Assembly: GCF_014930455.1 (NCBI RefSeq)
Contig: NZ_JAAIYO010000010.1
Location: forward strand, 248,001-312,000
From: Corallococcus soli
GTDB taxonomy: Bacteria; Myxococcota; Myxococcia; Myxococcales; Myxococcaceae
DNA length: 64,000 nucleotides
Direction of reading: 5' to 3'
This document shows positions 17,115 to 27,688 of the stretch, in pieces. The notes beneath the pieces were generated by a model. It was not told the DNA's origin and made no database searches. It was given only the letters and a program-made list of their open reading frames with translations. Within the stretch, counting starts at the first letter, position 1. Each line of letters begins with the position of its first letter. The position numbers and the translations under genes are program-made.

Positions 17115-18736
17115 AGCGACCTGGAATCTGGGGCCTCGTGGCCCTGCTGGCGGTGGTGGGGTGCAAGAAGGGCGAGGACGCCGCGCCGTCCGCGCCGTCG
17201 CAGCGCAGCGCCGCGAAGGGCGACACCGTCCGCAGCGCGGCCAAGGGCGCGGCGGTGGTGGGCGGGCAGGGGCAGCAGCTGGCGGCGGGGCGCGCCGCGG
17301 ACCTGCGCCTGTCTCCGGACGGGCAGTTCGCCACGTACCTGCTCAACGGCCAGAAACCCCGGCTGGACGGCATCCCGCCGCAGATGCTGGTGGGCACGCT
17401 GTACGTGGTGCCGGTGGCGGGCGGCAAGCCGCGCGAGCTGGGGGACGGCGTGACGAACGTGCCGGGCAGCCTGCTGTTCTCCGCGGACTCCAAGCACCTG
17501 CTGTACGTGACGGGCTACAACCCGGCCTCGCAGTCGGGCGAGCTGCACGCGCTGGCCCTGACGGACGCTGCGGCGGAGCCGGTGAAGCTGGGAGCGGCGG
17601 TGAGCTACCTGCTGCCCTCGCCCGACGGCGCCAGCGCGGCCTTCGTGGACGGCGGCGTGCTGAAGCTGGGGCCGCTGCCCTCGGGGCCGTTCCAGGACGT
17701 GGCGGCGGAGGTGAGCACCGCGCAGTTCACGCCGGACGGCAAGACGCTGCTCTTCAAGCGCCGGCTGTCGGCCGCGAGCGGGCTGGCGGCGGTGACGGTG
17801 GGCGCCAACGAGCCGCCGCGCAAGCTGGCGGATCAGGTGGGCGACTACCAGGTGTCCCCGGACGGCAAGCGCGTGGCGTACCAGGTGCGCAGCGAGGCCG
17901 TGCGCGGCATGTATGACCTGTACCTGGCGGAGGTGCCGGCGCTGAAGGGCCAGCGGCTCGCGGTGGGCTCGAAGGTGTTCGGCTTCTCGCCGGACGGCCA
18001 GTGGCTGGCGCGCACGGAGAACGGCAAGCCGGAGCAGCTGGGGGACCTGTACGTGGGGCCGGCCTCCGGCGGGCCCGGGCGCAAGGTGGGCGAGGCCGTG
18101 GAGGAGATGGCGTTCGCGCCGGACTCCAAGGCGGTGGGCTTCCTGGAGAAGTACGACCAGCCGTCGCGCGCGGGCGCGATGAGCGTGGCGGCGCTGCCGG
18201 ACGGCGCGCCCAAGCGCGTGGGGGACCGGGTGCCCAACTTCGTGTGGGGCTCGGACAGCCGCTACGTGGCGTTCCTGTCGCGCTTCGTGCGGCCGGTGTT
18301 CTCCGTGGACCTGATGCTGTACTCGCTGGGCCAGGAGAAGGCGGAGAAGGTGCAGCCGGGCGTGTTCGGCTACGGCTTCACGCCGAACAACGGCGCGGTG
18401 GTGTTCCGCACCAACTGCATCCGCAACGGCCGCGCGTGCGACTTCAAGGCGCTGGACCTGGGTGAGAAGCAGGCCGAGGCGAAGACGTGGATGCAGGGCA
18501 TCTTCAGCTACAAGATCTCCAACGACGGGGCCCGCATCCTGGCGACGTACGCGCGCATGGACTCGGACACCTACGACGTGGCCGTCTACGACGTGAAGAC
18601 GGGGGCCCGGAAGACGCTCGACCAGGGCGTGCAGGTGCCCACGTACTTCGCCGGCAAGGATGACACCCGCGCCGTCTACATCATCGGCCAGGGGCAGAAC
18701 CCCGGCGTGTACAGCGCCATCGCCTCAGCGCAGTAG
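17111..18736 (+). CDS. Lipoprotein with TolB/PD40-like beta-propeller
   Basis: A 541-residue lipoprotein. The signal ends in a lipobox (LLAVVGC, Cys18), then a charged and low-complexity linker. From about residue 60 to the end there are repeated propeller units of the PD40/WD40-like type, with recurring [44 protein letters not shown] and [10 protein letters not shown]. Such propellers occur in TolB and in protein-binding periplasmic lipoproteins; no enzyme active site is visible. It is fused to trmFO by an ATGA overlap, an unexplained partnership that may only reflect shared transcription. Function unknown. Confidence 0.75.
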   Translation: MKRPGIWGLVALLAVVGCKKGEDAAPSAPSQRSAAKGDTVRSAAKGAAVVGGQGQQLAAGRAADLRLSPDGQFATYLLNGQKPRLDGIPPQMLVGTLYVVPVAGGKPRELGDGVTNVPGSLLFSADSKHLLYVTGYNPASQSGELHALALTDAAAEPVKLGAAVSYLLPSPDGASAAFVDGGVLKLGPLPSGPFQDVAAEVSTAQFTPDGKTLLFKRRLSAASGLAAVTVGANEPPRKLADQVGDYQVSPDGKRVAYQVRSEAVRGMYDLYLAEVPALKGQRLAVGSKVFGFSPDGQWLARTENGKPEQLGDLYVGPASGGPGRKVGEAVEEMAFAPDSKAVGFLEKYDQPSRAGAMSVAALPDGAPKRVGDRVPNFVWGSDSRYVAFLSRFVRPVFSVDLMLYSLGQEKAEKVQPGVFGYGFTPNNGAVVFRTNCIRNGRACDFKALDLGEKQAEAKTWMQGIFSYKISNDGARILATYARMDSDTYDVAVYDVKTGARKTLDQGVQVPTYFAGKDDTRAVYIIGQGQNPGVYSAIASAQ

Positions 18737-18844
18737 GGGCGGACCCAGGGGGGGGAGGGCGCTCGCGCCCGTCCGCCCCTTCGGGCCCCCGCTGGCGGTT
18801 GAGGCGTGCACCGTGGGGGCGGGTGTGCTGTCTTGCCGCGCCGA

Positions 18845-21121
18845 ATGGCACAACTCGTCTATCGGCGCTACGGCGGCTCCCTCCAGGTCGACATCCCCGA
18901 CTTCAACACGCTCACCGAAGCGGTGCGCATCCCCGCGACGCAGTGGATGGCGCTCGCGTGTCCGCTGGAGGGCATCGCGTGTGATCCGCGCTTCCTCACG
19001 CTGATGGACTCGGACGGCAACCAGCGCATCCGCGTGGAGGAGCTGCGCGCCGCGGTGGACTGGACGGCGGCGCGGCTGACGGATCGCAAGGGCGCGGACG
19101 CGGGCAGCGACGTGCTGGAGCTGGCGGCGCTCTCCGACACGGCGAACAACCTGCGGGGTGCGGCGGAGCTGGTGCTGCGCACGCTCCAGGCGCCGGACAC
19201 CACGCGCCTGTCCCTGGAGCAGCTGCGCACCAGCGACAAGGCGCTGCGTGACGCGGGCACCAACGGCGACGGCATCATCGCGCCCACCTCCCTGCCGGAG
19301 CGGCTGCGGCCCCTGGCGCAGGCCATCATCACGGCCTTCCCGGCGGTGACGAACCGCGCGGGCCTGGCGGGCGTGGACGTGGCACTGGTGAAGCGCTTCC
19401 GCGAGGAGCGGGCGGCGCTGCTCGCGCACCTGGCCGGCAGGGACGCGGTGTTCACCTGGGGCGCGGCGAGCCTGGAGCAGGCGAAGCGCGTGCACGACGT
19501 GGCGCCGCTGCTGGACGGCTACTTCGCGCAGTGCCGGCTGGTGGCCGCGCAGCCGGAGGCCGCAGCCAGCATGCGCCTGCGCGCGGAGCGGGTGGAGGGG
19601 GCCCTGGGCGACCCGGGCGCCATGGGGAAGGCCGCCGGGGAGCTGCCCATCGCGCCCCCGGATGCGTCAGGCGTGCTGGTGTGGGCACGGCTGTTCCGTG
19701 GCGCGGGCTACGAGCGGCTGGAGTCGTTCCACCAGGAGGTGGCGACGCCGCTGCTGGGCGACGGCGTGAAGCTGACGGACACGGCGTGGAAGGACCTGTC
19801 CGCGAAGGCGGAGGCCATCCTCGCCTGGCAGGCGAAGCGGGACGGCCACGCGCTGCACGCGGTGGTGGACACGCTGGGCACCGTGTCGGACGAGGAGCTG
19901 GACGCGCTGGAGTCCGCGAGCCGCGAGGACCTGTCGCTCAAGGGCACGCTGGACGTCATCGCGGAGCTGGAGCGGCTGGTGCTGTACCAGCGCTGGCTCC
20001 TGGTGTTCGCCAACAACTTCATCAGCATGCCCAGCCTGTACCTGCCCAAGCGGCGGGCGCTGATGGAGCGGGGCACGCTCATCCTGGCCGGGCGCAAGTA
20101 CACGCTGTCGGTGCTGGTGAAGGACCGGGCGGGGCACTCGGCGCTGACGGGGCAGGGCACCACCTGCATCCTCTACGTGAAGGTGCTGCCCAAGGACGGC
20201 GCGGAGGGCTACGAGGTGGCGGTGCCCGTCACGGCGGGCCGCAGCACGGAGCTCGTCGTGGGCAAGCGCGGCGTGTTCTACGACGTGGACGGCGTGGAGA
20301 GCGACGCCATCGTCACGCAGGTGGTCCGCCAGCCGGTGTCGCTGTGGGAATCCATGACGATGCCCTTCATGCGCATCGGCGCGTTCATCTCCGGCAAGGT
20401 GGAGGCGCTGGCGGCGTCGGGTGAGAAGGACTTCGATTCGACGCTGGAGCGCGGCTACACGCAGACGGTGACGGCGCCCCCGGCGGGCGCGGCCAAGGCG
20501 GGGCCCCCGGCGGCGGCACCGGCGGCGGCACCCGCGGGAGGAGGCCTCGCCGGCATGCTGGCGGCGGGCGGCATCGCGTTCGCGGCGCTGGGCTCGTCGC
20601 TGGCGTTCATCCTCACGCAGGTCAAGTCGCTGACGCTGGTGGACGTCATCACCGCGGCGACCATCCTGGCCATCGTGGTGATGGCGCCCGCGGGGCTGCT
20701 CGGGTGGCTGAAGCTGCGGCGGCGCAACCTGGCGCTGCTCCTGGAGGGCTCCGGCTGGGCGCTCAACGACCGGCTGATGCTCACCCGGGGCGTGGCGACG
20801 CTCATCACCCGCCGCCCGAAGCTGCCGAAGAACGCGCGCGTGGACCACGCGGACCTGGTGCGCGGGGCGCTGCGCCACACGCAGGACGACGACGAGAGCG
20901 ACGGCATGTCCGCGGGGGCCCGCATCGGGCTCACGCTGCTGGTGCTGTTCATCCTGCTGTGGCAGGTGCGCGTGCCCATCACGGAGTGGCTGTGCACGCA
21001 TCAGTGGCTGTCCGGAGACAGCTGCCGGGTGTTCCTGCCCCAACTGGTGCCTTCTGAACTGCCGGGTGCGCCGGCCCCCACCGCTCCGGCTCCGGCTCCG
21101 GCCCCTGCGCCCGCGAAGTAG
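18845..21121 (+). CDS. Large EF-hand-containing membrane protein of unknown function
   Basis: A 758-residue protein that I cannot assign to a characterised family. Near the N-terminus is a canonical EF-hand calcium loop, DSDGNQRIRVEE (55-66), so calcium binding is plausible. The middle (70-540) is mostly helical with a beta segment around 410-500 (RKYTLSVLVKDRAGHSALTG). An Ala/Pro-rich linker precedes two adjacent TM helices (about 570-592 and 597-620) and a third near 694-712. The C-terminus is a short Pro/Ala tail. There is no signal peptide, so the large N-terminal part is likely cytoplasmic. ATG 18845 is favoured over a GTG 39 bp upstream. It stands between a lipoprotein gene and xerC. 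Confidence 0.72.
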   Translation: MAQLVYRRYGGSLQVDIPDFNTLTEAVRIPATQWMALACPLEGIACDPRFLTLMDSDGNQRIRVEELRAAVDWTAARLTDRKGADAGSDVLELAALSDTANNLRGAAELVLRTLQAPDTTRLSLEQLRTSDKALRDAGTNGDGIIAPTSLPERLRPLAQAIITAFPAVTNRAGLAGVDVALVKRFREERAALLAHLAGRDAVFTWGAASLEQAKRVHDVAPLLDGYFAQCRLVAAQPEAAASMRLRAERVEGALGDPGAMGKAAGELPIAPPDASGVLVWARLFRGAGYERLESFHQEVATPLLGDGVKLTDTAWKDLSAKAEAILAWQAKRDGHALHAVVDTLGTVSDEELDALESASREDLSLKGTLDVIAELERLVLYQRWLLVFANNFISMPSLYLPKRRALMERGTLILAGRKYTLSVLVKDRAGHSALTGQGTTCILYVKVLPKDGAEGYEVAVPVTAGRSTELVVGKRGVFYDVDGVESDAIVTQVVRQPVSLWESMTMPFMRIGAFISGKVEALAASGEKDFDSTLERGYTQTVTAPPAGAAKAGPPAAAPAAAPAGGGLAGMLAAGGIAFAALGSSLAFILTQVKSLTLVDVITAATILAIVVMAPAGLLGWLKLRRRNLALLLEGSGWALNDRLMLTRGVATLITRRPKLPKNARVDHADLVRGALRHTQDDDESDGMSAGARIGLTLLVLFILLWQVRVPITEWLCTHQWLSGDSCRVFLPQLVPSELPGAPAPTAPAPAPAPAPAK

Positions 21122-21155
21122 GCGGGCGGAGGGTGCTCGCGCACCGACGCGAATC

Positions 21156-21183
21156 TTGCGAGGCTCGGGGAGGCCCCTAGGCT
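21156..21183 (+). promoter_or_regulatory. Possible sigma-70 promoter for xerC (near-leaderless)
   Basis: TTGCGA (21156-21161), a 16-bp spacer and TAGGCT (21178-21183). The start codon at 21193 is only 9 bp beyond the -10 box, so the mRNA would have almost no leader. Confidence 0.4.
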
Positions 21184-21192
21184 TCCCCGACC

Positions 21193-22095
21193 ATGTCGAC
21201 CCTGTCCCCGCTCCTCGAGAAGTTCCGCGCCCACCTGGAAGACGAGAAGGACGCGTCACCGCACACGGTGCGCAACTACCTCATCGACCTGGTGGACTAT
21301 GAGCGCTACCTCGTGGAGCGGATGAAGTCGTCGCTGCTGGCCGGCACGCACGCGGCCATCCGGGGCTACCTGGGCACGCTCAGCGTGGACCACGCCCCCT
21401 CCAGCCGCGCGCGGCGGCTGGCGAGCATCAAGTCGTTCTACAAGTATCTGGTGCGCCAGAAGCTCCTGTCCGCCAGCCCCGCGAAGCTGGTGAAGAGCCC
21501 CAAGCTGCCCAAGACGCTGCCCAAGGTGCTGCCGGTGGAGGAGGTGTTCGCCATCCTCGACATGCCGGACGTGAGCACGGTGCTGGGGCTTCGGGACAAG
21601 GCGATCCTGGAGATGCTCTACGGCGGCGGCCTGCGCATCAGCGAGCTGTGTGGCCTGTCGCTGCTGGGCGTGGACCGGAGCAGCCGCATCGTCCGGGTGA
21701 TGGGCAAGGGCAGCAAGGAGCGCCTCATCCCGCTCAACGCCAAGTCCATCCGCGCGCTGGAGGCGTACCTCGCGAGGCGCGGCGAGCTGCTGGCCACGGT
21801 CTACGCGGGGCAGGATCCGGACGCGCTGTTCCTCAACTTCCGCGGCGGCCGGCTGACGCCCCGGAGCATCGCGAGGCACCTGGATGCGTACGTGCTCCAG
21901 CTCGCGCTGGCGCGCAAGGTGAGCCCGCACGCGATGCGCCACTCGTTCGCCACGCACCTGCTGGGCGGCGGCGCGGACATCCGCAGCATCCAGGAGCTGC
22001 TGGGCCACGCGAGCCTGTCCACCACGCAGAAGTACACCCACGTGACCTTTGAACAGCTGCAAGAGGTCTACGACGCCGCGCACCCGCGCGCGTGA
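21193..22095 (+). CDS. xerC: Tyrosine recombinase XerC
   Basis: A 300-residue tyrosine recombinase that resolves chromosome dimers at dif together with XerD. The N-terminal SAM-like DNA-binding domain spans 1-95. The catalytic residues are complete: Arg148 (GGGLRISELCGL), Lys172 (GKGSKERLIPL), His246 and Arg249 (HAMRHSFATHLL), His272 (LGHAS) and nucleophile Tyr281 (TTQKYTHV). Length and the C-terminal LQEVYDAAHPRA tail are characteristic of housekeeping XerC rather than a mobile-element integrase. No att-like repeats or cargo lie nearby, so it is not part of an integrated element. Confidence 0.9.
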   Translation: MSTLSPLLEKFRAHLEDEKDASPHTVRNYLIDLVDYERYLVERMKSSLLAGTHAAIRGYLGTLSVDHAPSSRARRLASIKSFYKYLVRQKLLSASPAKLVKSPKLPKTLPKVLPVEEVFAILDMPDVSTVLGLRDKAILEMLYGGGLRISELCGLSLLGVDRSSRIVRVMGKGSKERLIPLNAKSIRALEAYLARRGELLATVYAGQDPDALFLNFRGGRLTPRSIARHLDAYVLQLALARKVSPHAMRHSFATHLLGGGADIRSIQELLGHASLSTTQKYTHVTFEQLQEVYDAAHPRA

Positions 22096-22149
22096 CGCTT
22101 CGGGGCATTCCGGTATCCGCTGCCGCGCACCCTCGCTGGAGGAGAAGCC

Positions 22150-22557
22150 ATGAACTCGCTGAGCATGTCGATTCATGACGCCGAGGTCGTAGGCCTTCAT
22201 TCCGATCGCGAGGCCGAGACCCTGACGTTCGACCTCGTGCTCGAAGACAAGAGGGTGCTCCTGCTCGAGTTCACGGGCGCTCTGCACTGGGACCTGGGGC
22301 GATACGAAATCCAGAACGTGCTGTACGGCATCGATGAGTGGCGGGGCGACAATGAGAGTACGCTCCAGGCCTGCGCGGAGCTCGGGTTGGGGGCCTTCTG
22401 GGCCGAAAAAATCAAGGCCGGCGAATTCTCTGTCTTTGAAATCAATCCCGCCGTGGGGCTGGGGGGCTACGTGATCGCGCGCACCATGGAGGTGCGCATC
22501 GCCTCGGTCCCCCCCCGCGACCCGTCGCAAGGTCATGCCCGTGTCCAACCGGAGTGA
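22150..22557 (+). CDS. Small hypothetical protein
   Basis: A 135-residue cytoplasmic protein with no signal peptide or TM segment, slightly more A/T-rich than its neighbours. A good Shine-Dalgarno (GGAGGAGA) precedes the ATG. The N-terminal half looks beta-rich (AETLTFDLVLEDKRVLLLEF), and the second half has WDLGRYEIQNVLYGIDEW and FSVFEINPAVGLGGYV. I do not recognise the family. The last 23 bp overlap the next gene, and a run of eight C (22509-22516) lies just before the overlap, so a length change there would alter the C-terminus. Confidence 0.55.
   Translation: MNSLSMSIHDAEVVGLHSDREAETLTFDLVLEDKRVLLLEFTGALHWDLGRYEIQNVLYGIDEWRGDNESTLQACAELGLGAFWAEKIKAGEFSVFEINPAVGLGGYVIARTMEVRIASVPPRDPSQGHARVQPE
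22509..22516 (+). repeat. Poly-C tract near the 3' end of the hypothetical gene
   Basis: Eight consecutive C residues within the coding region at the junction of two overlapping reading frames. It is a potential slippage site, or simply chance in high-GC DNA. Confidence 0.5.
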
Positions 22558-22930
22558 AGAAGTCGAAGCGTTCATGGCGGAGCTCGAACATCCGCTCAAG
22601 GCGGAGATTCAATCCGTGCGCAGCGCCATCCTGGCCTCCGACAAGACGCTCACCGAGCGCATCAAGTGGAATGCCCCCAGCTTCTGCTCCGGCGGCGATG
22701 ACCGGGCGACGTTCCGGCTGGCCCCCAAGGGCATCTTCCAGGTCATCCTCCACCGGGGCGCGAAGGTGAAGGACACGGCGGGCTTCGCCTTCGAGGACGA
22801 CTCGGGTCTGGTGAAGTGGGCCGCGGTGGACCGGGGCATCGTCACGCTCCAGGACGCGAAGGACGTGAAGGCGAAGAAGGCGGCCCTGGTGAAGCTGGTG
22901 GGCCGGTGGATCCAGGCCACCGTGGCCTGA
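22535..22930 (+). CDS. DUF1801 domain protein
   Basis: A 131-residue small cytoplasmic protein of the DUF1801 (YdhG/YdeI-like) type. It has the typical helical start (VEAFMAELEHPLKAEIQSVR), the core block ERIKWNAPSFCSGGDDRATF and the beta strand GIFQVILHRGAKV. The biochemical role of the family is unsettled. The ATG at 22535 overlaps the preceding gene by 23 bp; a GTG two codons later is an alternative start. Confidence 0.78.
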   Translation: MPVSNRSEEVEAFMAELEHPLKAEIQSVRSAILASDKTLTERIKWNAPSFCSGGDDRATFRLAPKGIFQVILHRGAKVKDTAGFAFEDDSGLVKWAAVDRGIVTLQDAKDVKAKKAALVKLVGRWIQATVA

Positions 22931-23011
22931 AGGGCCCTCACAGGGTGAGGGAGCGGACAGCCGGGCCGTGTTTGCTGGTGGGGGCGGGGCGGGCTTGTTA
23001 AACCTCCCGCC

Positions 23012-23539
23012 ATGTTCCACGGCACCACCATCCTCTGCGTCCGCCGCGACCAGAAGGTCGTCATCGCGGGCGACGGCCAGGTCAGCCTCGACAAGACCAT
23101 CATGAAGAACACGGCGCGCAAGGTGCGCCGCATTGGCGACGGGCAGGTGCTCGCCGGCTTCGCGGGCAGCACCGCGGACGCCTTCACGCTCTTCGAGCGC
23201 TTCGAGGCCAAGTTCAAGGAGCACCAGAAGAACCTGACCCGCGCCTGCGTGGAACTGGGCAAGGACTGGCGCACCGACCGCTTCCTGCGCCGCCTGGAGG
23301 CGCTGCTCATCGTCGCGGACCGGGAGAAGACCTTCATCCTCTCCGGCGCGGGGGACGTCATCGAACCCGACCACGGCATCGCCGCGGTGGGCAGCGGTGG
23401 CTCCTACGCGCTGTCCGCCGCGAGAGCGCTCCAGGCGAACACCCAGATGTCGGCCCGCGACATCTGCACGCAGTCCATGGCCATCGCCGCGGACATCTGC
23501 GTCTACACGAACTCCAACGTCACCTACGAAGAGCTCTGA
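23012..23539 (+). CDS. hslV: ATP-dependent protease peptidase subunit HslV
   Basis: A 175-residue subunit of the HslVU (ClpQY) proteasome-like protease. The N-terminus [13 protein letters not shown] implies a four-residue propeptide (MFHG) removed to expose the catalytic Thr5; E. coli has only Met before its Thr1. Other hallmarks are [27 protein letters not shown] and [17 protein letters not shown]. Twelve HslV subunits form the chamber that degrades unfolded proteins fed by HslU. The hslU start is 12 bp downstream. Confidence 0.95.
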   Translation: MFHGTTILCVRRDQKVVIAGDGQVSLDKTIMKNTARKVRRIGDGQVLAGFAGSTADAFTLFERFEAKFKEHQKNLTRACVELGKDWRTDRFLRRLEALLIVADREKTFILSGAGDVIEPDHGIAAVGSGGSYALSAARALQANTQMSARDICTQSMAIAADICVYTNSNVTYEEL

Positions 23540-23551
23540 GAGGACCGCCCC

Positions 23552-24949
<1,398 letters not shown>

Positions 24950-25009
24950 CGCGCTAGCGTCCCCGTCGTTGTCCCCCCTGAAGCCGCACGAATCGTGAGG
25001 AAGACCGCC

Positions 25010-26239
25010 TTGCCGCATCCGTCGCCATCCCCCGCCGCCGCCCCTGGCAACGACGCCCTCATGCAGAAGGCGAAGCAGCACCTGCTGCAGAACTACAAGC
25101 AGCAACCCATCGCCCTGGTGCGGGGGCAGGGCACGCGGGTGTGGGACGCGGATGGCAAGGCGTACCTGGACTGCATCGGCGGCATCGCCGTGTGCGCGCT
25201 GGGCCACTGCCACCCGGAGGTCGTCGCGGCGGCGAAGGCGCAGTTGGATCTGCTGTGGCACGTCTCCAACGTCTTCTATTCACAGCCGCAGATCGACCTG
25301 GCCGAACAGCTGACGGACTGGGCGGGCCTGCCGCGCGCGTTCTTCTGCAACTCCGGCGCGGAGGCGAACGAGGCGCTGATCAAGCTCACCCGCAAGGTGA
25401 TGAAGGACCGGGGCACGCCGGAGCGCTTCGAGCTCATCACCTTCGACAAGAGCTTCCACGGCCGCACCCTGGCCACCGTCACCGCCACCGGCCAGCCGAA
25501 GTACCACGCGGGCTTCGAGCCGCTGCCCGCGGGCTTCCGGCACGTCCCGTACGGGGACCTGGAGGCGGTGCGCCGCGCCGTGGGGCCCGCCACCGCCGCC
25601 ATCCTCGTGGAGCCCATCCAGGGCGAGGGTGGGGTGCGCATGGCGCCCCCGGGCTTCATGAAGGGCCTGCGGGAGCTGTGCGACGCGCAGGGCCTGCTGC
25701 TGCTCGTGGATGAGGTCCAGACGGGCATGGGCCGCACGGGCCTGCCCTTCGGCTTCATGCACGACGGCATCCAGCCGGACGCCATCAGCGTCGCCAAGGC
25801 CCTGGGCAACGGCCTGCCCATGGGCGCCATGCTCTGCCGCGAGGAGCTGGCGAAGAGCCTCACCCCCGGCACCCACGGCTCCACCTTCGGCGGCAACCTG
25901 GTGTCCGCCGCTGCGGCCAACGTCGTCCTGCGGCTCCTGCGCCAGCCCGGCCTGCTGCCGGACGTGCAGGCGAAGGGCGAGCACTTCCTCGCGGGCGCGC
26001 GGACGCTCCAGGCGGCGCTGCCCCAAGGGCGCATCCAGGCCGTGCGCGGGCGGGGGATGCTGCTGGGCGTCGAACTGGACCGCGAGGTCGCGCCCGTCAT
26101 CGCGAAGCTGCGCGACGCCGGACTGCTGGTGAACTCCGCGGGGGAGACGACGCTGAGATTCGCCCCCGCGCTCACCATCACCCGGCAGGAACTGGACGAA
26201 GCCCTGGGCATCCTCCAGCGTGTGCTGGCTTCCCTCTAG
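25010..26239 (+). CDS. argD: Acetylornithine aminotransferase
   Basis: A 409-residue PLP enzyme of class III aminotransferases converting N-acetylglutamate semialdehyde to N-acetylornithine in arginine synthesis; it may also serve lysine or ornithine routes. Blocks: GTRVWDADGKAYLDCIGGIA, FFCNSGAEANEALIKLTRK, FHGRTLATVTATG, VEPIQGEGGV, LVDEVQTGMGRTG, and Schiff-base Lys263 (SVAKALGNGLPMG). The TTG at 25010 is chosen because GAGGAAG lies about 8 bp upstream; an in-frame GTG at 24995 has no ribosome site. Other class III aminotransferases cannot be fully excluded, but the motif set fits ArgD best. Confidence 0.87.
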   Translation: MPHPSPSPAAAPGNDALMQKAKQHLLQNYKQQPIALVRGQGTRVWDADGKAYLDCIGGIAVCALGHCHPEVVAAAKAQLDLLWHVSNVFYSQPQIDLAEQLTDWAGLPRAFFCNSGAEANEALIKLTRKVMKDRGTPERFELITFDKSFHGRTLATVTATGQPKYHAGFEPLPAGFRHVPYGDLEAVRRAVGPATAAILVEPIQGEGGVRMAPPGFMKGLRELCDAQGLLLLVDEVQTGMGRTGLPFGFMHDGIQPDAISVAKALGNGLPMGAMLCREELAKSLTPGTHGSTFGGNLVSAAAANVVLRLLRQPGLLPDVQAKGEHFLAGARTLQAALPQGRIQAVRGRGMLLGVELDREVAPVIAKLRDAGLLVNSAGETTLRFAPALTITRQELDEALGILQRVLASL

Positions 26240-26276
26240 CCGTCTTTCCGGGGAGCAGCCCGTTGGATGGGGGCGT

Positions 26277-26306
26277 TTGACGCCCTGCGTCCCAGACACC
26301 TACACT
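26277..26306 (+). promoter_or_regulatory. Sigma-70-type promoter for the J-domain/TPR gene
   Basis: TTGACG (26277-26282), an 18-bp spacer and TACACT (26301-26306). It places transcription start about 5 bp before the TTG start at 26318, and shows that an in-frame ATG at 26267, which lies upstream of the promoter, is not used from it. Confidence 0.55.
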
Positions 26307-26317
26307 CGGGGATTCGC

Positions 26318-27670
26318 TTGAGCGCGCCCAACCCCATCGTCGGCCTGGGGGGCCGGACCGACCACATCGCCACGGTGCCCCACCTGGACCTGTCCCGCCT
26401 CCAGCTCAGTCCGGAAGAGGGGACGGTGCTGGGGCTGGTGGGCCGTGTCGAGCGCATCGACGCGGTGCTGTCCCGCTCCGCGCTGGGCGAGGCCCGGACC
26501 ATCGCCGTGCTGCTGTCGCTGCGCGCCAAGGGCGCCATCGTCCCCGCGCGCGTGGTGCCGCGCACGACGCCCGCCGCCCCGGCCGTGGACGCCTCCATGG
26601 CGGAGGAGGTGGACCTGGAGCCCGAACAGAAGCGGGAGATCATCGAGCTGGAGCGCTCGCTGGACGGGATGGACCACCACGCCGTGCTGGGCGTGTCCCG
26701 GGGGGCCACCGCCGCGGAGGTGAAGCAGGCCTACTACAACGCGTCGCGGCGCTTCCACCCGGACCGCTACTTCGGCAAGAACCTGGGCAGCTTCCGCGCC
26801 CGGCTGGAGCGCATCTTCAAGCGCCTCACCGACGCCCAGAACGCGCTCAGCCGCGCGGAGCCGCGCCCCGCCGCGGCGGCGCCCCCCGTGACGTCGTCCT
26901 CCGCGCCCCGGCCGGTCCCCGCGTCCCCGGCCCCCGTGCGGCCGCCCTCGGGCGCCTTCGCGTCGGTCCAGCCCCAGGTGCGGCCACCCTCGGGCGCCTT
27001 CGCGTCGGTCCAGCCCCAGGCGCGGCCACCCTCGGGGGCCTTCGCGTCGGTCCAGCCCACGGCGGCCCCCGCCGAGCCCGTGGATCCGGAGTCGGAGGCC
27101 CGCCGCGCGGAGCGTCAGGCCCGGCTGGCGCGCCATCCGTACATGGCGCGCACCCACAAGCTCACGGAGCTCATCGCCCGGGGCAGGGCGGCCACGGCGC
27201 GCGGCGACTTCGAGCGGGCCTACCAGGACTTCAACCACGTGCTGGGCCTGGACCCAAAGAACCGCGAGGTCGCCGCGCTGCTCGTCGACGCGCGCCGCAA
27301 GCACGACCTGCACCGCGCGCAGGCGGAGGTGGAGCGGGGCCAGGAGCTGGAGATGCGCGGGGACTTCGCCGGAGCGCACGCGGCCTACAAGCTGGCCGTG
27401 TCGCTCAACGGCGACAACCCGGAGGCGGCCTACCAGGCGGCGCGCGTGGGCCGCGAGCTGGCGCACGACGTCCAGGAGGTGCGGGCGCTCGCCCAGCGGG
27501 CGGTGGAATTGAAGCCCGGCCGCGCGGATTATCAACTGCTGCTGGCCCATGTGCTGCTGGCGGTGGGGCAGAAGAAGCCGGCCAAGCACCACTACGAGGA
27601 GGTCGTGCGCCTGGATCCGGACAACGCCGAGGCCCGTGCGGCCCTCAAGAAGTTGCGTTGGACGTTCTAG
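26318..27670 (+). CDS. J-domain co-chaperone with TPR repeats
   Basis: A 450-residue protein combining a DnaJ domain and tetratricopeptide repeats. An N-terminal domain of about 100 residues (LGLVGRVERIDAVLSRSALG) is followed by the J domain (about 120-185: HHAVLGVSRGATAAEVKQAY, with the essential HPD at 147-149). A Pro-rich linker has three 14-residue repeats RPPSGAFASVQPQ. TPR units run from about 265 to 450 (GDFERAYQDFNHVLGLDPKN, LRPGR-like, HHYEEVVRLDPDNAEARAAL). The next gene, 18 bp downstream, encodes a DnaK-like chaperone, so this is probably its dedicated J-protein. The TTG start follows from the promoter position. Confidence 0.82.
   Translation: MSAPNPIVGLGGRTDHIATVPHLDLSRLQLSPEEGTVLGLVGRVERIDAVLSRSALGEARTIAVLLSLRAKGAIVPARVVPRTTPAAPAVDASMAEEVDLEPEQKREIIELERSLDGMDHHAVLGVSRGATAAEVKQAYYNASRRFHPDRYFGKNLGSFRARLERIFKRLTDAQNALSRAEPRPAAAAPPVTSSSAPRPVPASPAPVRPPSGAFASVQPQVRPPSGAFASVQPQARPPSGAFASVQPTAAPAEPVDPESEARRAERQARLARHPYMARTHKLTELIARGRAATARGDFERAYQDFNHVLGLDPKNREVAALLVDARRKHDLHRAQAEVERGQELEMRGDFAGAHAAYKLAVSLNGDNPEAAYQAARVGRELAHDVQEVRALAQRAVELKPGRADYQLLLAHVLLAVGQKKPAKHHYEEVVRLDPDNAEARAALKKLRWTF
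26939..27064 (+). repeat. Three tandem 42-bp repeats coding the RPPSGAFASVQP linker
   Basis: Units at 26939-26980, 26981-27022 and 27023-27064, nearly identical and in frame (14 residues each). They form a flexible Pro/Ser-rich linker between J domain and TPRs; copy number may vary between strains. Confidence 0.85.
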
Positions 27671-27688
27671 TGAGGTGCATGCTCCCCC

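Noticed and set aside
21193-22095. Integrase of a mobile element
   Set aside because: Size, motifs and absence of flanking att repeats or cargo fit housekeeping XerC.
26939-27064. CRISPR-like repeat array
   Set aside because: The repeats are adjacent, have no spacers and are in frame within a protein linker.
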